Source: JBBQZO01 sp038207625 (GTDB lineage: Bacteria; Pseudomonadota; Gammaproteobacteria; Burkholderiales; Burkholderiaceae_D). From it: DNA of 64,000 bases. The position numbers and the translations under genes are program-made. The notes under the pieces are model-generated. The model searched no databases. It was not told the DNA's origin and worked only from the letters and a program-made list of their open reading frames with translations. The DNA is taken from positions 1 through 64,000 of the forward strand of contig JBBQZO010000025.1 of the NCBI GenBank assembly GCA_038207625.1, given 5' to 3'. Below, piece by piece: positions 44,329 through 52,612 of the stretch. The stretch's first letter is position 1. Every line of letters starts with the position of its first letter.

Positions 44329-45123
44329 TCAGCGGCGCAGTTCGGCCGCGACGATCTGCTCGATCTCGCCACTGCGTTTCATGTCGCTGATGGCGGCATC
44401 GAACTGACGCGCGAATTCCTCCTTGAACGAAAACTTGGCCGCGCTCTGACGGGTATAGCCCAGGTAACCGTGCTCCTCGCTGATCTGCGCCACCTCGACC
44501 AGGCTGGCGCTGGCGCGAAAGCTGCCGTCCTGGCGGATGTGCGATAACTCCTGCAGCACCGCATAGCGGTCGTTCATATAGCAATCGAGCCGGCCCAGCA
44601 GCACCTTGCGCAAATTGCCGCTGGTGCCGCGCGCTTCTTCAAGCACCATCTTGCCCTGCCGGATGGCCTGGCGAAATTGCGTGCCGCCGATCAGAAAGCC
44701 CGCGTTCATGCCGATACGCAGCCCCGTGAAGTCGTCCGGCCAGCGCTTCAGTCGGCCCGTCGCAGCCAGCGCCGCGTTACAGAACAGCACCACGCGCTCG
44801 TCCAACATGGCCACCGAATAGTCCATATACGGGCGCTCCGCGGGCCGAAAATAGGGCGGCGCCAGCGCGAATTCCTCGCCCGTTTCCAGCATTTTCAGGC
44901 CGCGCTTCCACGGCACCGGCGTCAGTTCAAGCTGAAACTCCGGCATGCGCGCCAGCGCCTTGCGAATGATGGCCGGATAAATGCCGCGCGCCTCGCCCTG
45001 CTCGGCATATGAATACGGCGGGTAGGCATCGTCGGTGACGATGTGCAGCTTGATCGGCTCGGCCGCGCACGCGGTGCCGCAGCAAGCGGCCAGGCACCAG
45101 CAAACGATGGTCAAGCGGTGCAT
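44329..45123 (-). CDS. periplasmic solute-binding protein, family 3 type
   Basis: Secreted 264-residue protein with a signal peptide (MHRLTIVCWCLAACCGTACA then AEPIKLH). The family-3 binding fold starts KLHIVTDDAYPPYSYAEQG, with GIYPAIIRKAL, PVPWKRGLKMLE and YTRQSAAKFSFKEEFARQFDAAI. It is of the single-gene type without adjacent ABC permease or ATPase, often linked to sensing rather than uptake. GAAGGAGCGACC before the ATG supports the start; upstream in-frame ATG is antisense-like GC sequence. It is convergent with pilU. Confidence 0.85.
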   Translation of the reverse strand: MHRLTIVCWCLAACCGTACAAEPIKLHIVTDDAYPPYSYAEQGEARGIYPAIIRKALARMPEFQLELTPVPWKRGLKMLETGEEFALAPPYFRPAERPYMDYSVAMLDERVVLFCNAALAATGRLKRWPDDFTGLRIGMNAGFLIGGTQFRQAIRQGKMVLEEARGTSGNLRKVLLGRLDCYMNDRYAVLQELSHIRQDGSFRASASLVEVAQISEEHGYLGYTRQSAAKFSFKEEFARQFDAAISDMKRSGEIEQIVAAELRR

Positions 45124-45610
45124 GGTCGCTCCTTCAATGGCGGCAACGGCGCCGCCGCGCAAGCCCCCAGACGCTGTGGTATCAGCGCCAAACCGCCCAC
45201 TGGACGACGTCGGCGCGCCACATGGCAGGCCGCCCGGACACGGTCGCGTCGGCGCCAAGGGGCGATGCGCACCAATACGCAGCTGCGCTCTTGCACGCCG
45301 CATTGCCGCACTATTGAGTATGGACCGCGGCGCGCCGAATGCAACAGCGATGCACGCGCTGTTGTTTCGCGGGCGCCGCGCCGCGGCGTGCTTGACACCC
45401 GTGCGCGCTCAGGCGTACCGTCATCACTTGCCGATGTGCGGCGCGGCGCCCCGCGCGCACGCGCTTTGGCAAGCGGGATCGGCCCGGCGCCGATGCGATT
45501 TGTCCGGCGCGGCTATAATGTCGCCTCGCGCGCGGCCACAATCGGCTAGCGCCACCTGTGCGCCGGCCCGCAGCTGCGCGACAAACCACCCTTTTTCGCC
45601 CTGACGCCCC
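45124..45610. other. intergenic region with -10 box before the Spx-like gene
   Basis: A 487 bp GC-rich gap with no supported gene. A perfect -10 box TATAAT at 45514-45519 points toward the downstream Spx-like and dapE genes; no clear -35 was found. Short frames on both strands are compositionally skewed and have no family pattern. Confidence 0.45.
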
Positions 45611-45964
45611 ATGACAATTTTCCTGTACGGCATCCCGAACTGCGACACGGTCAAGAAAGCCCGCGTCTGGCTCGCCGCCAACGCGCAAGAGTTCACCTTC
45701 CACGACGTCAAAAAGCAAGGCTTGAACCTGGCCACCGTCACCGGCTGGCTGGACCAGCTCGACTGGACCGTGCTGGTCAACCGCAAAGGCACCACCTGGC
45801 GCGGCCTCACCGACGCGCAACGCGCCGCCGTGATCGATGCGGCCAGTGCCGCCGAATTGATGCTGGCCTACCCGTCCGTCATCAAGCGCCCCGTGCTGGC
45901 GCGTGCCGAACAGCTGAGCGTGGGATTCTCCGACGCCCAGTACCGACAGATTTTCAATCTATAA
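45611..45964 (+). CDS. ArsC/Spx-family thioredoxin-fold protein (YffB type)
   Basis: A 117-residue single-domain protein with the ArsC-family start IFLYGIPNCDTVKKARVWL (C12 in the nucleophile position), FHDVKKQGL, LVNRKGTTWRGL and VIKRPVLA. The absence of a second nearby Cys in a CXXC motif and the Arg-Pro segment match the YffB subgroup, whose function is not settled. It is 8 bp upstream of dapE, as in many betaproteobacteria, suggesting co-expression. Confidence 0.85.
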   Translation: MTIFLYGIPNCDTVKKARVWLAANAQEFTFHDVKKQGLNLATVTGWLDQLDWTVLVNRKGTTWRGLTDAQRAAVIDAASAAELMLAYPSVIKRPVLARAEQLSVGFSDAQYRQIFNL

Positions 45965-45972
45965 GAACTCCC

Positions 45973-47106
45973 ATGACGACCTCCAAGACCCTGGCGCTGA
46001 CCGAACATTTGATCGCGCTGTCCTCGGTGACCCCGGAAGACAAAGGCTGCCAGCAGCTGCTGATCGAACTACTGGAGCCGCTCGGCTTCGTGTGCGAGAC
46101 CATCACTTCGAACGACGTGACCAATCTGTGGGCGCGCAGGGGTTCGACGGCGCCGCTGTTCGTGTTCGCCGGCCACACCGACGTGGTGCCCACCGGCCCG
46201 GTCGAACAATGGGGCTCGAAACCGTTTGTGCCCACCCACCGCGACGGCAAGCTGTACGGGCGCGGTGCGGCCGACATGAAGACCTCGATTGCGGCGATGG
46301 TCGTGGCTGTCGAAGAATTCGTCGCCGCGCGTCCCGCGCATGGCGGCTCGATCGCCTTCCTGATCACCAGCGACGAGGAAGGCCCGGCCACCGATGGCAC
46401 CGTCATCGTCTGCGACATGCTCACCGCGCGCGGCGAACAGATCGACTTTTGCCTGGTGGGCGAGCCGACCTCGGCGCACGTGCTGGGCGACATGATCAAG
46501 AACGGCCGGCGCGGCTCCTGCTCGGGCAAGCTGACCGTCAAGGGCATGCAGGGCCACATCGCCTATCCGCAACTGGCGCGCAACCCGATCCACCTGGCCG
46601 CGCCCGCGCTGGCCGAACTGGTCGCCGAGCAGTGGGACGAGGGCAACGAGTACTACCTCCCCACGTCGTGGCAGATGTCCAACATCCACGCCGGCACCGG
46701 CGCCAACAACGTCATCGCCGGCGAGATGGTGGTCGACTTCAATTTCCGCTTCTCGACCGCCAGCACGGCCGAAGGCCTGCAGGCGCGCGTGCATGCGATC
46801 CTCGACAAGCACGCGCTCGACTACGACATCAAGTGGGTGGTGGGCGGCCTGCCCTTCCTGACCCCGCGCGGCGAATTGTCGGACGCGCTGGCGGCGGCGA
46901 TCCACGCCGAAACGGGCGTGCACACCGAGTTGTCGACCACCGGCGGGACCTCAGACGGGCGTTTCATCGCTCGGATCTGCCCGCAGGTGATAGAATTCGG
47001 CCCTCCGAATGCCAGCATCCACAAGATCGACGAGCATATCGAGCTGCGTTTCATCGATCCGCTGAAGAATATCTACCGCCGCACACTGGAAAACCTGCTG
47101 GCTTGA
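45973..47106 (+). CDS. dapE: succinyl-diaminopimelate desuccinylase
   Basis: Zinc metallohydrolase of 377 residues that releases LL-diaminopimelate. M20 signatures: FVFAGHTDVVPTGP (metal His), GRGAADMKTSIAAMV (bridging Asp), ITSDEEGPATDGT (catalytic/metal Glu), VGEPTSA and STTGGTSDGRFIA, EFGPPNASIHKIDEHI (metal His near the end). All ligands are visible. It follows the Spx-like gene by 8 bp and precedes prmB by 45 bp. Confidence 0.97.
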   Translation: MTTSKTLALTEHLIALSSVTPEDKGCQQLLIELLEPLGFVCETITSNDVTNLWARRGSTAPLFVFAGHTDVVPTGPVEQWGSKPFVPTHRDGKLYGRGAADMKTSIAAMVVAVEEFVAARPAHGGSIAFLITSDEEGPATDGTVIVCDMLTARGEQIDFCLVGEPTSAHVLGDMIKNGRRGSCSGKLTVKGMQGHIAYPQLARNPIHLAAPALAELVAEQWDEGNEYYLPTSWQMSNIHAGTGANNVIAGEMVVDFNFRFSTASTAEGLQARVHAILDKHALDYDIKWVVGGLPFLTPRGELSDALAAAIHAETGVHTELSTTGGTSDGRFIARICPQVIEFGPPNASIHKIDEHIELRFIDPLKNIYRRTLENLLA

Positions 47107-47151
47107 TGCCGCGGCGACCTTGCGACCACACCCAATACGACGAGAACTGCC

Positions 47152-48042
47152 ATGAACGCCACTCCTTTCACCACGCCGCGCGACCTGCTGCGCTATGCCG
47201 TCAGCCGTTTCAACGCCGCCAAGCTGTACTTCGGGCACGGCTCGGCCGAAGCGCTCGACGAGGCCGCCTACCTGATCCTGCACACGCTGCATCTGCCGCT
47301 CGACAAGCTCGACCCGTTTCTGGACGCGCAACTGCTGCCCGAAGAAGTCCAGCGCGTGCTGGCCGTGATCGAGCGGCGCACGGTGGACCGGGTGCCGGCC
47401 GCCTATCTGACAAATGAAGGCTGGTTGGGCACCTACGCGTTTTACGTCGATGAGCGCGTGATCGTGCCGCGCTCCTTCATCGCTGAATTGATCCCCGACC
47501 TGTTCAGCCCATGGGTGGGCGACTACGAGGCGATCGAAAACGTGCTTGAACTGTGCACCGGTTCCGGCTGCCTGGCGATCATGCTGGCCGACGCCTTCCC
47601 GAACGCCCTGGTGGACGCGGTCGACATCTCGCCCGACGCGCTCGACGTGGCGCGCCGCAACGTGGCCACCTACAAGCTGGAAGACCGCGTCACGCTGATC
47701 CAGTCGGACCTGTACCAGAACGTGCCGAACAAGAAATACGACCTGATCATCACCAACCCGCCTTACGTCAATTCGGGCTCGATGGGCAAGCTGCCGCAGG
47801 AGTACCTGTGCGAGCCGCAAATTGCGCTCGACGGCGGCGCCGACGGCATGGACCTGGTGCGTAAAATCATCGCCGGCGCCGCCGAGCGGCTCACCGACGA
47901 CGGCATCCTGATGGTCGAAATCGGCAATGAGCGCGAGTTCGCCGAAGCGGCCTTTGGCGCGCTGGGTCTGACCTGGCTGACCACCAGCGCGGGCGACGAC
48001 ATGGTGTTCCTGCTCACCGCCGACCAGTTGCAATTGCAATAA
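47152..48042 (+). CDS. prmB: ribosomal protein L3 glutamine methyltransferase
   Basis: SAM-dependent N5-glutamine methyltransferase of 296 residues that modifies ribosomal protein uL3. It has the PrmB-type N-terminal helical domain, motif I VLELCTGSGCLAIMLAD, and the N-P-P-Y substrate motif in DLIITNPPYVNSGSM. The second half shows VGDGIL-like ADGMDLVRKIIAGA. The order dapE-prmB-ABC-F is consistent with Burkholderiales gene neighbourhoods. GACGAGAACTGCC precedes the ATG. Confidence 0.93.
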   Translation: MNATPFTTPRDLLRYAVSRFNAAKLYFGHGSAEALDEAAYLILHTLHLPLDKLDPFLDAQLLPEEVQRVLAVIERRTVDRVPAAYLTNEGWLGTYAFYVDERVIVPRSFIAELIPDLFSPWVGDYEAIENVLELCTGSGCLAIMLADAFPNALVDAVDISPDALDVARRNVATYKLEDRVTLIQSDLYQNVPNKKYDLIITNPPYVNSGSMGKLPQEYLCEPQIALDGGADGMDLVRKIIAGAAERLTDDGILMVEIGNEREFAEAAFGALGLTWLTTSAGDDMVFLLTADQLQLQ

Positions 48043-48127
48043 GCGGGCGCCGCGCCGCGCCGTTCGCCGTCACCGCAACACCCTGTGGCACCGGGGTTGT
48101 GTTTTCACCCCTTTTGAAAAGCTAAAA

Positions 48128-50116
48128 ATGATACGTTTTCTCCAAGTAAGCCTGATGCGCGGCACCAAGCCGCTGCTCGAAGCAGTCGATGTGACGCTCA
48201 ACCCGGGCGACAAGATCGGCCTGATCGGCGCCAACGGCGCCGGCAAGTCCAGCCTGTTCGGCATGCTGCGCGGCGAACTGCATCCGGACCTTGGTGAAAT
48301 CGACTTCCCCACCAAATGGCGCATGGCCTACGTGGCCCAGGAAACGCCGGCGCTGGACCGCGCCGCGCTGGACTACGCGATCGACGGCGACGTCACGCTG
48401 CGCAAACTGGAAGCGGAACTGACGCGCCTGGAAGGCGAGCCGGAAACCACCGAAAACGGCATCGCCATCGGCCACATCTACAGCGCGCTGGCCGATGCCG
48501 ACGCCTACACGGTGCAGTCGCGCGGCGAGCAATTGCTGCTCGGTCTGGGCTTCTCGCTCGACCAGATGCGCTTGCCGGTGGCGAGTTTTTCGGGCGGCTG
48601 GCGGATGCGTCTGAATCTGGCGCAGGCGCTGATGTGCCCGTCCGACCTGCTGCTGCTCGATGAACCGACCAACCACTTGGATCTGGACGCGATCATCTGG
48701 CTGGAAGACTGGCTCAATCGCTACGCCGGCACCCTGATCATCATTTCGCATGATCGCGACTTTTTGGATGGCGTCGTCAACGTCGTCGTGCACATCGACG
48801 AGCGCAAACTGAAACGCTACTCGGGCAATTACTCAAGCTTCGAGCGCCAACGCGCGGCCCAGATGATTTTGGCCGCCGGCGCGCTGGAAAAGCAGACCCG
48901 CCAACGGGCTCACCTGGAGTCCTTCGTGAACCGCTTCAAGGCCCAGGCCTCGAAAGCGCGCCAGGCGCAAAGCCGCATGAAGGCGTTGGCCAAGATGCAG
49001 GAGCTGGCCCCGCTGCGCGCGGCTGCCGAATTCTCGTTCGAGTTCCGCGAGCCGCTGGCCGCGCCGAACCCGCTGCTGGTGCTGGAAGAAGTCAACGCCG
49101 GCTACAAGATCGAAAACGAAGACTACACGGTCACCGAAAAAACCATCGTCAAGGGCATCAACTTCTCGCTGCAGATCGGCCAACGCATAGGCCTGCTGGG
49201 CGTGAACGGCGCCGGTAAGTCGACGCTGATCAAGACCATCGCCGGCGAACTGGCACCACTGACGGGCGACGCCGTGCTCGGCAAAGGCCTGTCGATCGGC
49301 TACTTCGCCCAGCATCAAGTGGAGATGCTGCGCCACGACGAATCGCCGCTTTGGCATCTGGGCAAAATCGCGCCGAACGTGCGCGAGCAAGAGCTGCGCA
49401 ACTTCCTGGGCGGCTTCAACTTCCCCGGCAACATGGTGACCAGCTCGATCGCGCCGTTCTCGGGCGGTGAAAAAGCCCGCCTGGCGCTGGCCCTGATCGT
49501 CTGGCAGCGCCCCAACCTGCTGCTGCTCGATGAGCCGACCAACCATCTGGATCTGGAAACGCGCGAAGCGCTGACGATGGCACTGGCCCAGTTCGAAGGC
49601 ACGCTGGTGGTGGTATCGCATGATCGCCATCTGCTGCGCGCCACCACCGACCAGTTCATCATCGTGGCCGACGGCAAGGTGCAGCCATTCGACGGCGACC
49701 TGGACGATTACAAGGATTGGATGTTCCAGACCAAGCTGGGCAAGGGCACCAACGTGCTGCCGGCGGCGGGCAAGGAAAACAAGACCGACTTCCCGGTGGC
49801 TTCGCCCGTGGCGGGCGCGCCGGCGGTCGACAAGAAGGACCAGAAGCGTGCCGCAGCGGAAGATCGCCAGCGCTTGGCGACTTTGAAAAAGCCGCTCGAG
49901 CAGAAGATCAAGCGCCAGGAAGAGCAGATCGCCAAACGCAACGGCCAGAAGGAAGCCGTCGACGCCCAACTGGCGCTGCCGGGCGCCTACGACGCGGCCA
50001 ACAAGGCCAAGCTAAAAACGCTGCTGGCCGACCAGACCTTCTTCACCAAAGATCTGGCACAGCTCGAAGCAGAATGGCTGGCACTGCAGGAGCAACTCGA
50101 AGCGCTGGGCGCCTAA
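48128..50116 (+). CDS. ABC-F subfamily ATPase (YheS-like)
   Basis: A soluble duplicated ATPase without membrane domain, 662 residues. Two nucleotide-binding domains: Walker A GANGAGKSS (about 37) and GVNGAGKST (about 360), ABC signatures SFSGGW and PFSGGE, and Walker B LLLLDEPTNHLDL twice. The ABC-F linker lies about 240-320 and a charged C-terminal coiled-coil follows (KKPLEQKIKRQEEQI). Start MIRFLQVSLMRGTKPLLE matches YheS-group proteins, which act on ribosomes. Its last four bases overlap the convergent cheW. Confidence 0.9.
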   Translation: MIRFLQVSLMRGTKPLLEAVDVTLNPGDKIGLIGANGAGKSSLFGMLRGELHPDLGEIDFPTKWRMAYVAQETPALDRAALDYAIDGDVTLRKLEAELTRLEGEPETTENGIAIGHIYSALADADAYTVQSRGEQLLLGLGFSLDQMRLPVASFSGGWRMRLNLAQALMCPSDLLLLDEPTNHLDLDAIIWLEDWLNRYAGTLIIISHDRDFLDGVVNVVVHIDERKLKRYSGNYSSFERQRAAQMILAAGALEKQTRQRAHLESFVNRFKAQASKARQAQSRMKALAKMQELAPLRAAAEFSFEFREPLAAPNPLLVLEEVNAGYKIENEDYTVTEKTIVKGINFSLQIGQRIGLLGVNGAGKSTLIKTIAGELAPLTGDAVLGKGLSIGYFAQHQVEMLRHDESPLWHLGKIAPNVREQELRNFLGGFNFPGNMVTSSIAPFSGGEKARLALALIVWQRPNLLLLDEPTNHLDLETREALTMALAQFEGTLVVVSHDRHLLRATTDQFIIVADGKVQPFDGDLDDYKDWMFQTKLGKGTNVLPAAGKENKTDFPVASPVAGAPAVDKKDQKRAAAEDRQRLATLKKPLEQKIKRQEEQIAKRNGQKEAVDAQLALPGAYDAANKAKLKTLLADQTFFTKDLAQLEAEWLALQEQLEALGA

Positions 50117-50634
50117 GCGGCCTGCCGGGCGCCGGACGCAACTTGTTCGGCGCCGGCCTCGGTTTTGCGAATCGACATCAGCTTGTCGATATCGACCAGG
50201 ATCAGCCTGCGCTCGCCCACTTCGCCCAGTCCGATCAGGTAGTCGACTTCGGCGCCTTCGGCAACGCCGGGAATCGGCTTGATCTGGTCGGTGCAGATGG
50301 TCACCACGTCGGTCACCCCGTCGACCACCATGCCCATGATACAGCTCGACAGGCGCAAGATGATGACGTCCGTGAGCGGGTCGACGCCGCGGTCCTGGCC
50401 GCCGAAGGCGATGCGCATGTCGACGATTGGCATGATCACGCCGCGCGAGACGGCCACCCCGTTGATGATTTCGCCCTCCGAGGCGAAGCGCTCGAGCGAC
50501 TTAAGCACGCGCAACTCCTGCACTTTGCGGAAATCGAGCCCGTATTCGAGACCGCCGAGGCGGAAACTCAAAAATTCCATCCTGCTGCCGGCGGTGCGGG
50601 TGCGCCCGTCGGAATGCGATTCGGTGAAATACAT
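50113..50634 (-). CDS. cheW: second CheW-domain coupling protein
   Basis: A 173-residue CheW-like protein: EFLSFRLGGLEYGLDFRKVQELRVLK, IINGVAVSRGVIMPIVDMRIAF, LRLSSCIMGMVVDGVTDVV and YLIGLGEVGERRLILVDID. It differs from the CheW at the left edge in its N-terminus and GVAVSRG (rather than GVINLRG) loop, so it may serve another receptor pathway. AAAGGA precedes the ATG at 50634. It stands alone, divergent from the HDOD gene, with a perfect -35 and palindrome upstream. Confidence 0.9.
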   Translation of the reverse strand: MYFTESHSDGRTRTAGSRMEFLSFRLGGLEYGLDFRKVQELRVLKSLERFASEGEIINGVAVSRGVIMPIVDMRIAFGGQDRGVDPLTDVIILRLSSCIMGMVVDGVTDVVTICTDQIKPIPGVAEGAEVDYLIGLGEVGERRLILVDIDKLMSIRKTEAGAEQVASGARQAA

Positions 50635-50692
50635 GATGGTCCTTTCGTTTCGTCGTTTCCAATCAGGCTCGCGAGATCCCATAGTAGCCCCC

Positions 50693-50723
50693 ATGCAATT
50701 TCGGTTATTGACCGCTGTCAATA
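50693..50723 (-). promoter_or_regulatory. promoter and 18-bp palindromic operator candidate for the second cheW
   Basis: On the minus strand a perfect -35 TTGACA (50716-50721) is followed after 17 bp by TTGCAT (50693-50698), a weak -10. The -35 is embedded in the perfect inverted repeat TATTGAC-CGCT-GTCAATA (50706-50723), a layout expected for repressor control. The regulator is unknown. Confidence 0.45.
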
Positions 50724-50929
50724 TTTCCCGGCGTCGCAAGGGGCGCCCCAGCGCAGCGGCGCGTTTGCGCCTTGCCCCGTCCCGGCGCGCCGCCATGCCG
50801 ATCGAAAACGCCGACCGCCCCGTGCTTGCGCCAAGGCATGTTACGACCGCGCTCGTTGCGCCCCCATGCTGGAGTGGCCGCCACGCGATTTTGCCAGTGG
50901 CGCCCCGGCCGGCAACAACGCCGGCAGGT

Positions 50930-50957
50930 TTGCAAACACCAGGGAAGTCGATACAAT
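50930..50957 (+). promoter_or_regulatory. sigma-70-type promoter of the HDOD gene
   Basis: TTGCAA and TACAAT (5/6 to consensus) are separated by 16 bp, about 50 bp before the HDOD ATG. It is one of the better promoter matches in the window. Confidence 0.5.
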
Positions 50958-51008
50958 GGGCTTGCCCTGTTACATTTCCACCGTTGGCATTCATGTGAGG
51001 AACTATCG

Positions 51009-52097
51009 ATGTTTCAGTGGTTGACGCAGTTGTTTTCCGGCCCCGCCCCGGCGCGCGCGCCGGCCCCCGTTGCGCCCGCGCCAGTCGCAGCGGCTGCGGC
51101 GCCCGTCCAAGCCAGCGCGCCCGCGCGGCCAGCGCCCAGTGCGCCGGCCAGCAATGTGTCGTTCGAGCAGAAGGACGACGTCAACGCCAACTACTACAGC
51201 TGGCTGTTCGACACGCCCGACGAGTCCGACCTGAACACCAACGAGGTGGAAACGGACGTGCTGGAGACGCTGGAAAAAATCATCGCCTCCGAGCAGTCGG
51301 GCGCGGCGCTGGTGCGGCGTCTGCCCGGTTTGATCCCGCAACTGCTGCAAAGCCTGCGCAGCAGCGACTTTTCCGGCGCCCAGCTCTCGCGCACCATCTC
51401 CAACGACGTGGTGCTGGTGGCGGCGCTGATCAGGCTGGCCAACAGCTCATTCCAGGGCACCGGCAAGACCATCACCAGCATCGAGCACGCGGTGATCGTG
51501 ATCGGCCAGGAAGGCTTGCGCCAGCTGATCACCAGTATCGCGTTCCGCCCCATCATCGACCTGAACTCGGGCGCCATCACGCGCTCGCTGGCGCCGCGCA
51601 TCTGGGCCCAGTCGGAGCGCTGCGCGGTGGCCAACCGGCGCCTGGCCGAAGAGATGGGCATCGCGCCGTTCGACGCCTTCCTGGCCGGCCTGGTGCAATA
51701 CGTCGGCCTGATGGTGTCGCTGCGCATCATGGACCAGTCGGCCAAAAATGGCCAGACGGTCGGCTCGACCATGTTCTGCTCACGCCTGCTGCGCAATGCA
51801 CGCAAGCTCAGTTGCAGCATCGGCGAGGAATGGGACTTCCCGCCCGCCGTCACGCTGGCCATCAGCGAACAGGGCACCGTGCGCAAGGGCGTGCCCATAT
51901 CGCCGCTGGGCCGGCTGCTGTCCTTGTCCGACTATCTGTCGAAGGTGCGCGCGCTGGTCGAGGCCGACCGCCTCACCGAAGGCGATGCGCGCCTGTTCCA
52001 CGGTCTGTCGGCCAGCGCGCTGGCTTGCTACCATCAGTTTTCCGTCGACGACACCCCCGCCACCGAGCTGCCCGACGCCGCCGCCGTGCGTCCGTGA
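51009..52097 (+). CDS. HDOD-domain protein
   Basis: A 362-residue protein with a low-complexity Ala/Pro N-terminal segment (about 10-50) and an HDOD domain (about 100-310: LVRRLPGLIPQLLQSLRSSDFSGAQLSRTISNDVVLVAALIRLANSS, SIEHAVIVIGQEGLRQLITSIAFRPI). HDOD proteins are HD-like folds without phosphohydrolase metal ligands and are tied to signalling and motility. It is divergent from cheW, which fits a signalling role. TGAGG precedes the start codon. A PilZ, GGDEF or EAL partner is not fused. Confidence 0.88.
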   Translation: MFQWLTQLFSGPAPARAPAPVAPAPVAAAAAPVQASAPARPAPSAPASNVSFEQKDDVNANYYSWLFDTPDESDLNTNEVETDVLETLEKIIASEQSGAALVRRLPGLIPQLLQSLRSSDFSGAQLSRTISNDVVLVAALIRLANSSFQGTGKTITSIEHAVIVIGQEGLRQLITSIAFRPIIDLNSGAITRSLAPRIWAQSERCAVANRRLAEEMGIAPFDAFLAGLVQYVGLMVSLRIMDQSAKNGQTVGSTMFCSRLLRNARKLSCSIGEEWDFPPAVTLAISEQGTVRKGVPISPLGRLLSLSDYLSKVRALVEADRLTEGDARLFHGLSASALACYHQFSVDDTPATELPDAAAVRP

Positions 52098-52140
52098 GCG
52101 GCGCGCACAAGGCCGGCGCACGCGCCCGCGGGGCCGGCCG

Positions 52141-52539
52141 ATGAACGTACTGCTCAATCCGGATGACGTCGAAATCAGCGCCGTGCGCGCCCAGGGTCCG
52201 GGCGGGCAAAATGTCAACAAGGTGTCCAGCGCCGTGCATGTGCGCTTCGATATCGCCCGCTCGTCGCTGCCCGATGCCGTCAAACAGCGCCTGCTCGCGC
52301 TGCACGACCAGCGCATCACCAAGGATGGCGTGCTGGTGCTCAAAGCACAGCAATCGCGCAGCCAGGAGCAGAACCGTATCGACGCGTTCAAGCGCTTGCA
52401 GGAATTGATCGACAAGGCGGCCGTGCTGCCGGTGCTGCGACGCGCCACCCGGCCCACCCGTAGCTCGCAGCGCAAGCGACTCGACAGCAAGAGCACGCAC
52501 GGCATGCAAAAGGCGCTGCGCGGCAAGGTCAGCGACTAG
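52141..52539 (+). CDS. arfB: ArfB (YaeJ) ribosome-rescue peptidyl-tRNA hydrolase
   Basis: Releases stalled ribosomes. The 132-residue protein has the release-factor GGQ in AVRAQGPGGQNVNKVSSAVHVRF, the RF-1 domain core QSRSQEQNRIDAF, and a basic C-terminal tail (RATRPTRSSQRKRLDSKS) that inserts into the mRNA tunnel. Lacking the stop-codon-reading domains of PrfA/PrfB, it is ArfB. It starts 43 bp after the HDOD stop. Confidence 0.95.
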   Translation: MNVLLNPDDVEISAVRAQGPGGQNVNKVSSAVHVRFDIARSSLPDAVKQRLLALHDQRITKDGVLVLKAQQSRSQEQNRIDAFKRLQELIDKAAVLPVLRRATRPTRSSQRKRLDSKSTHGMQKALRGKVSD

Positions 52540-52612
52540 GCGCGCGGGCGCACCGGATCGTGTCAGGCGGAGATGGGAAGCGACGGCGACAGCGCCGCCG
52601 CGAGGCGCAGGA

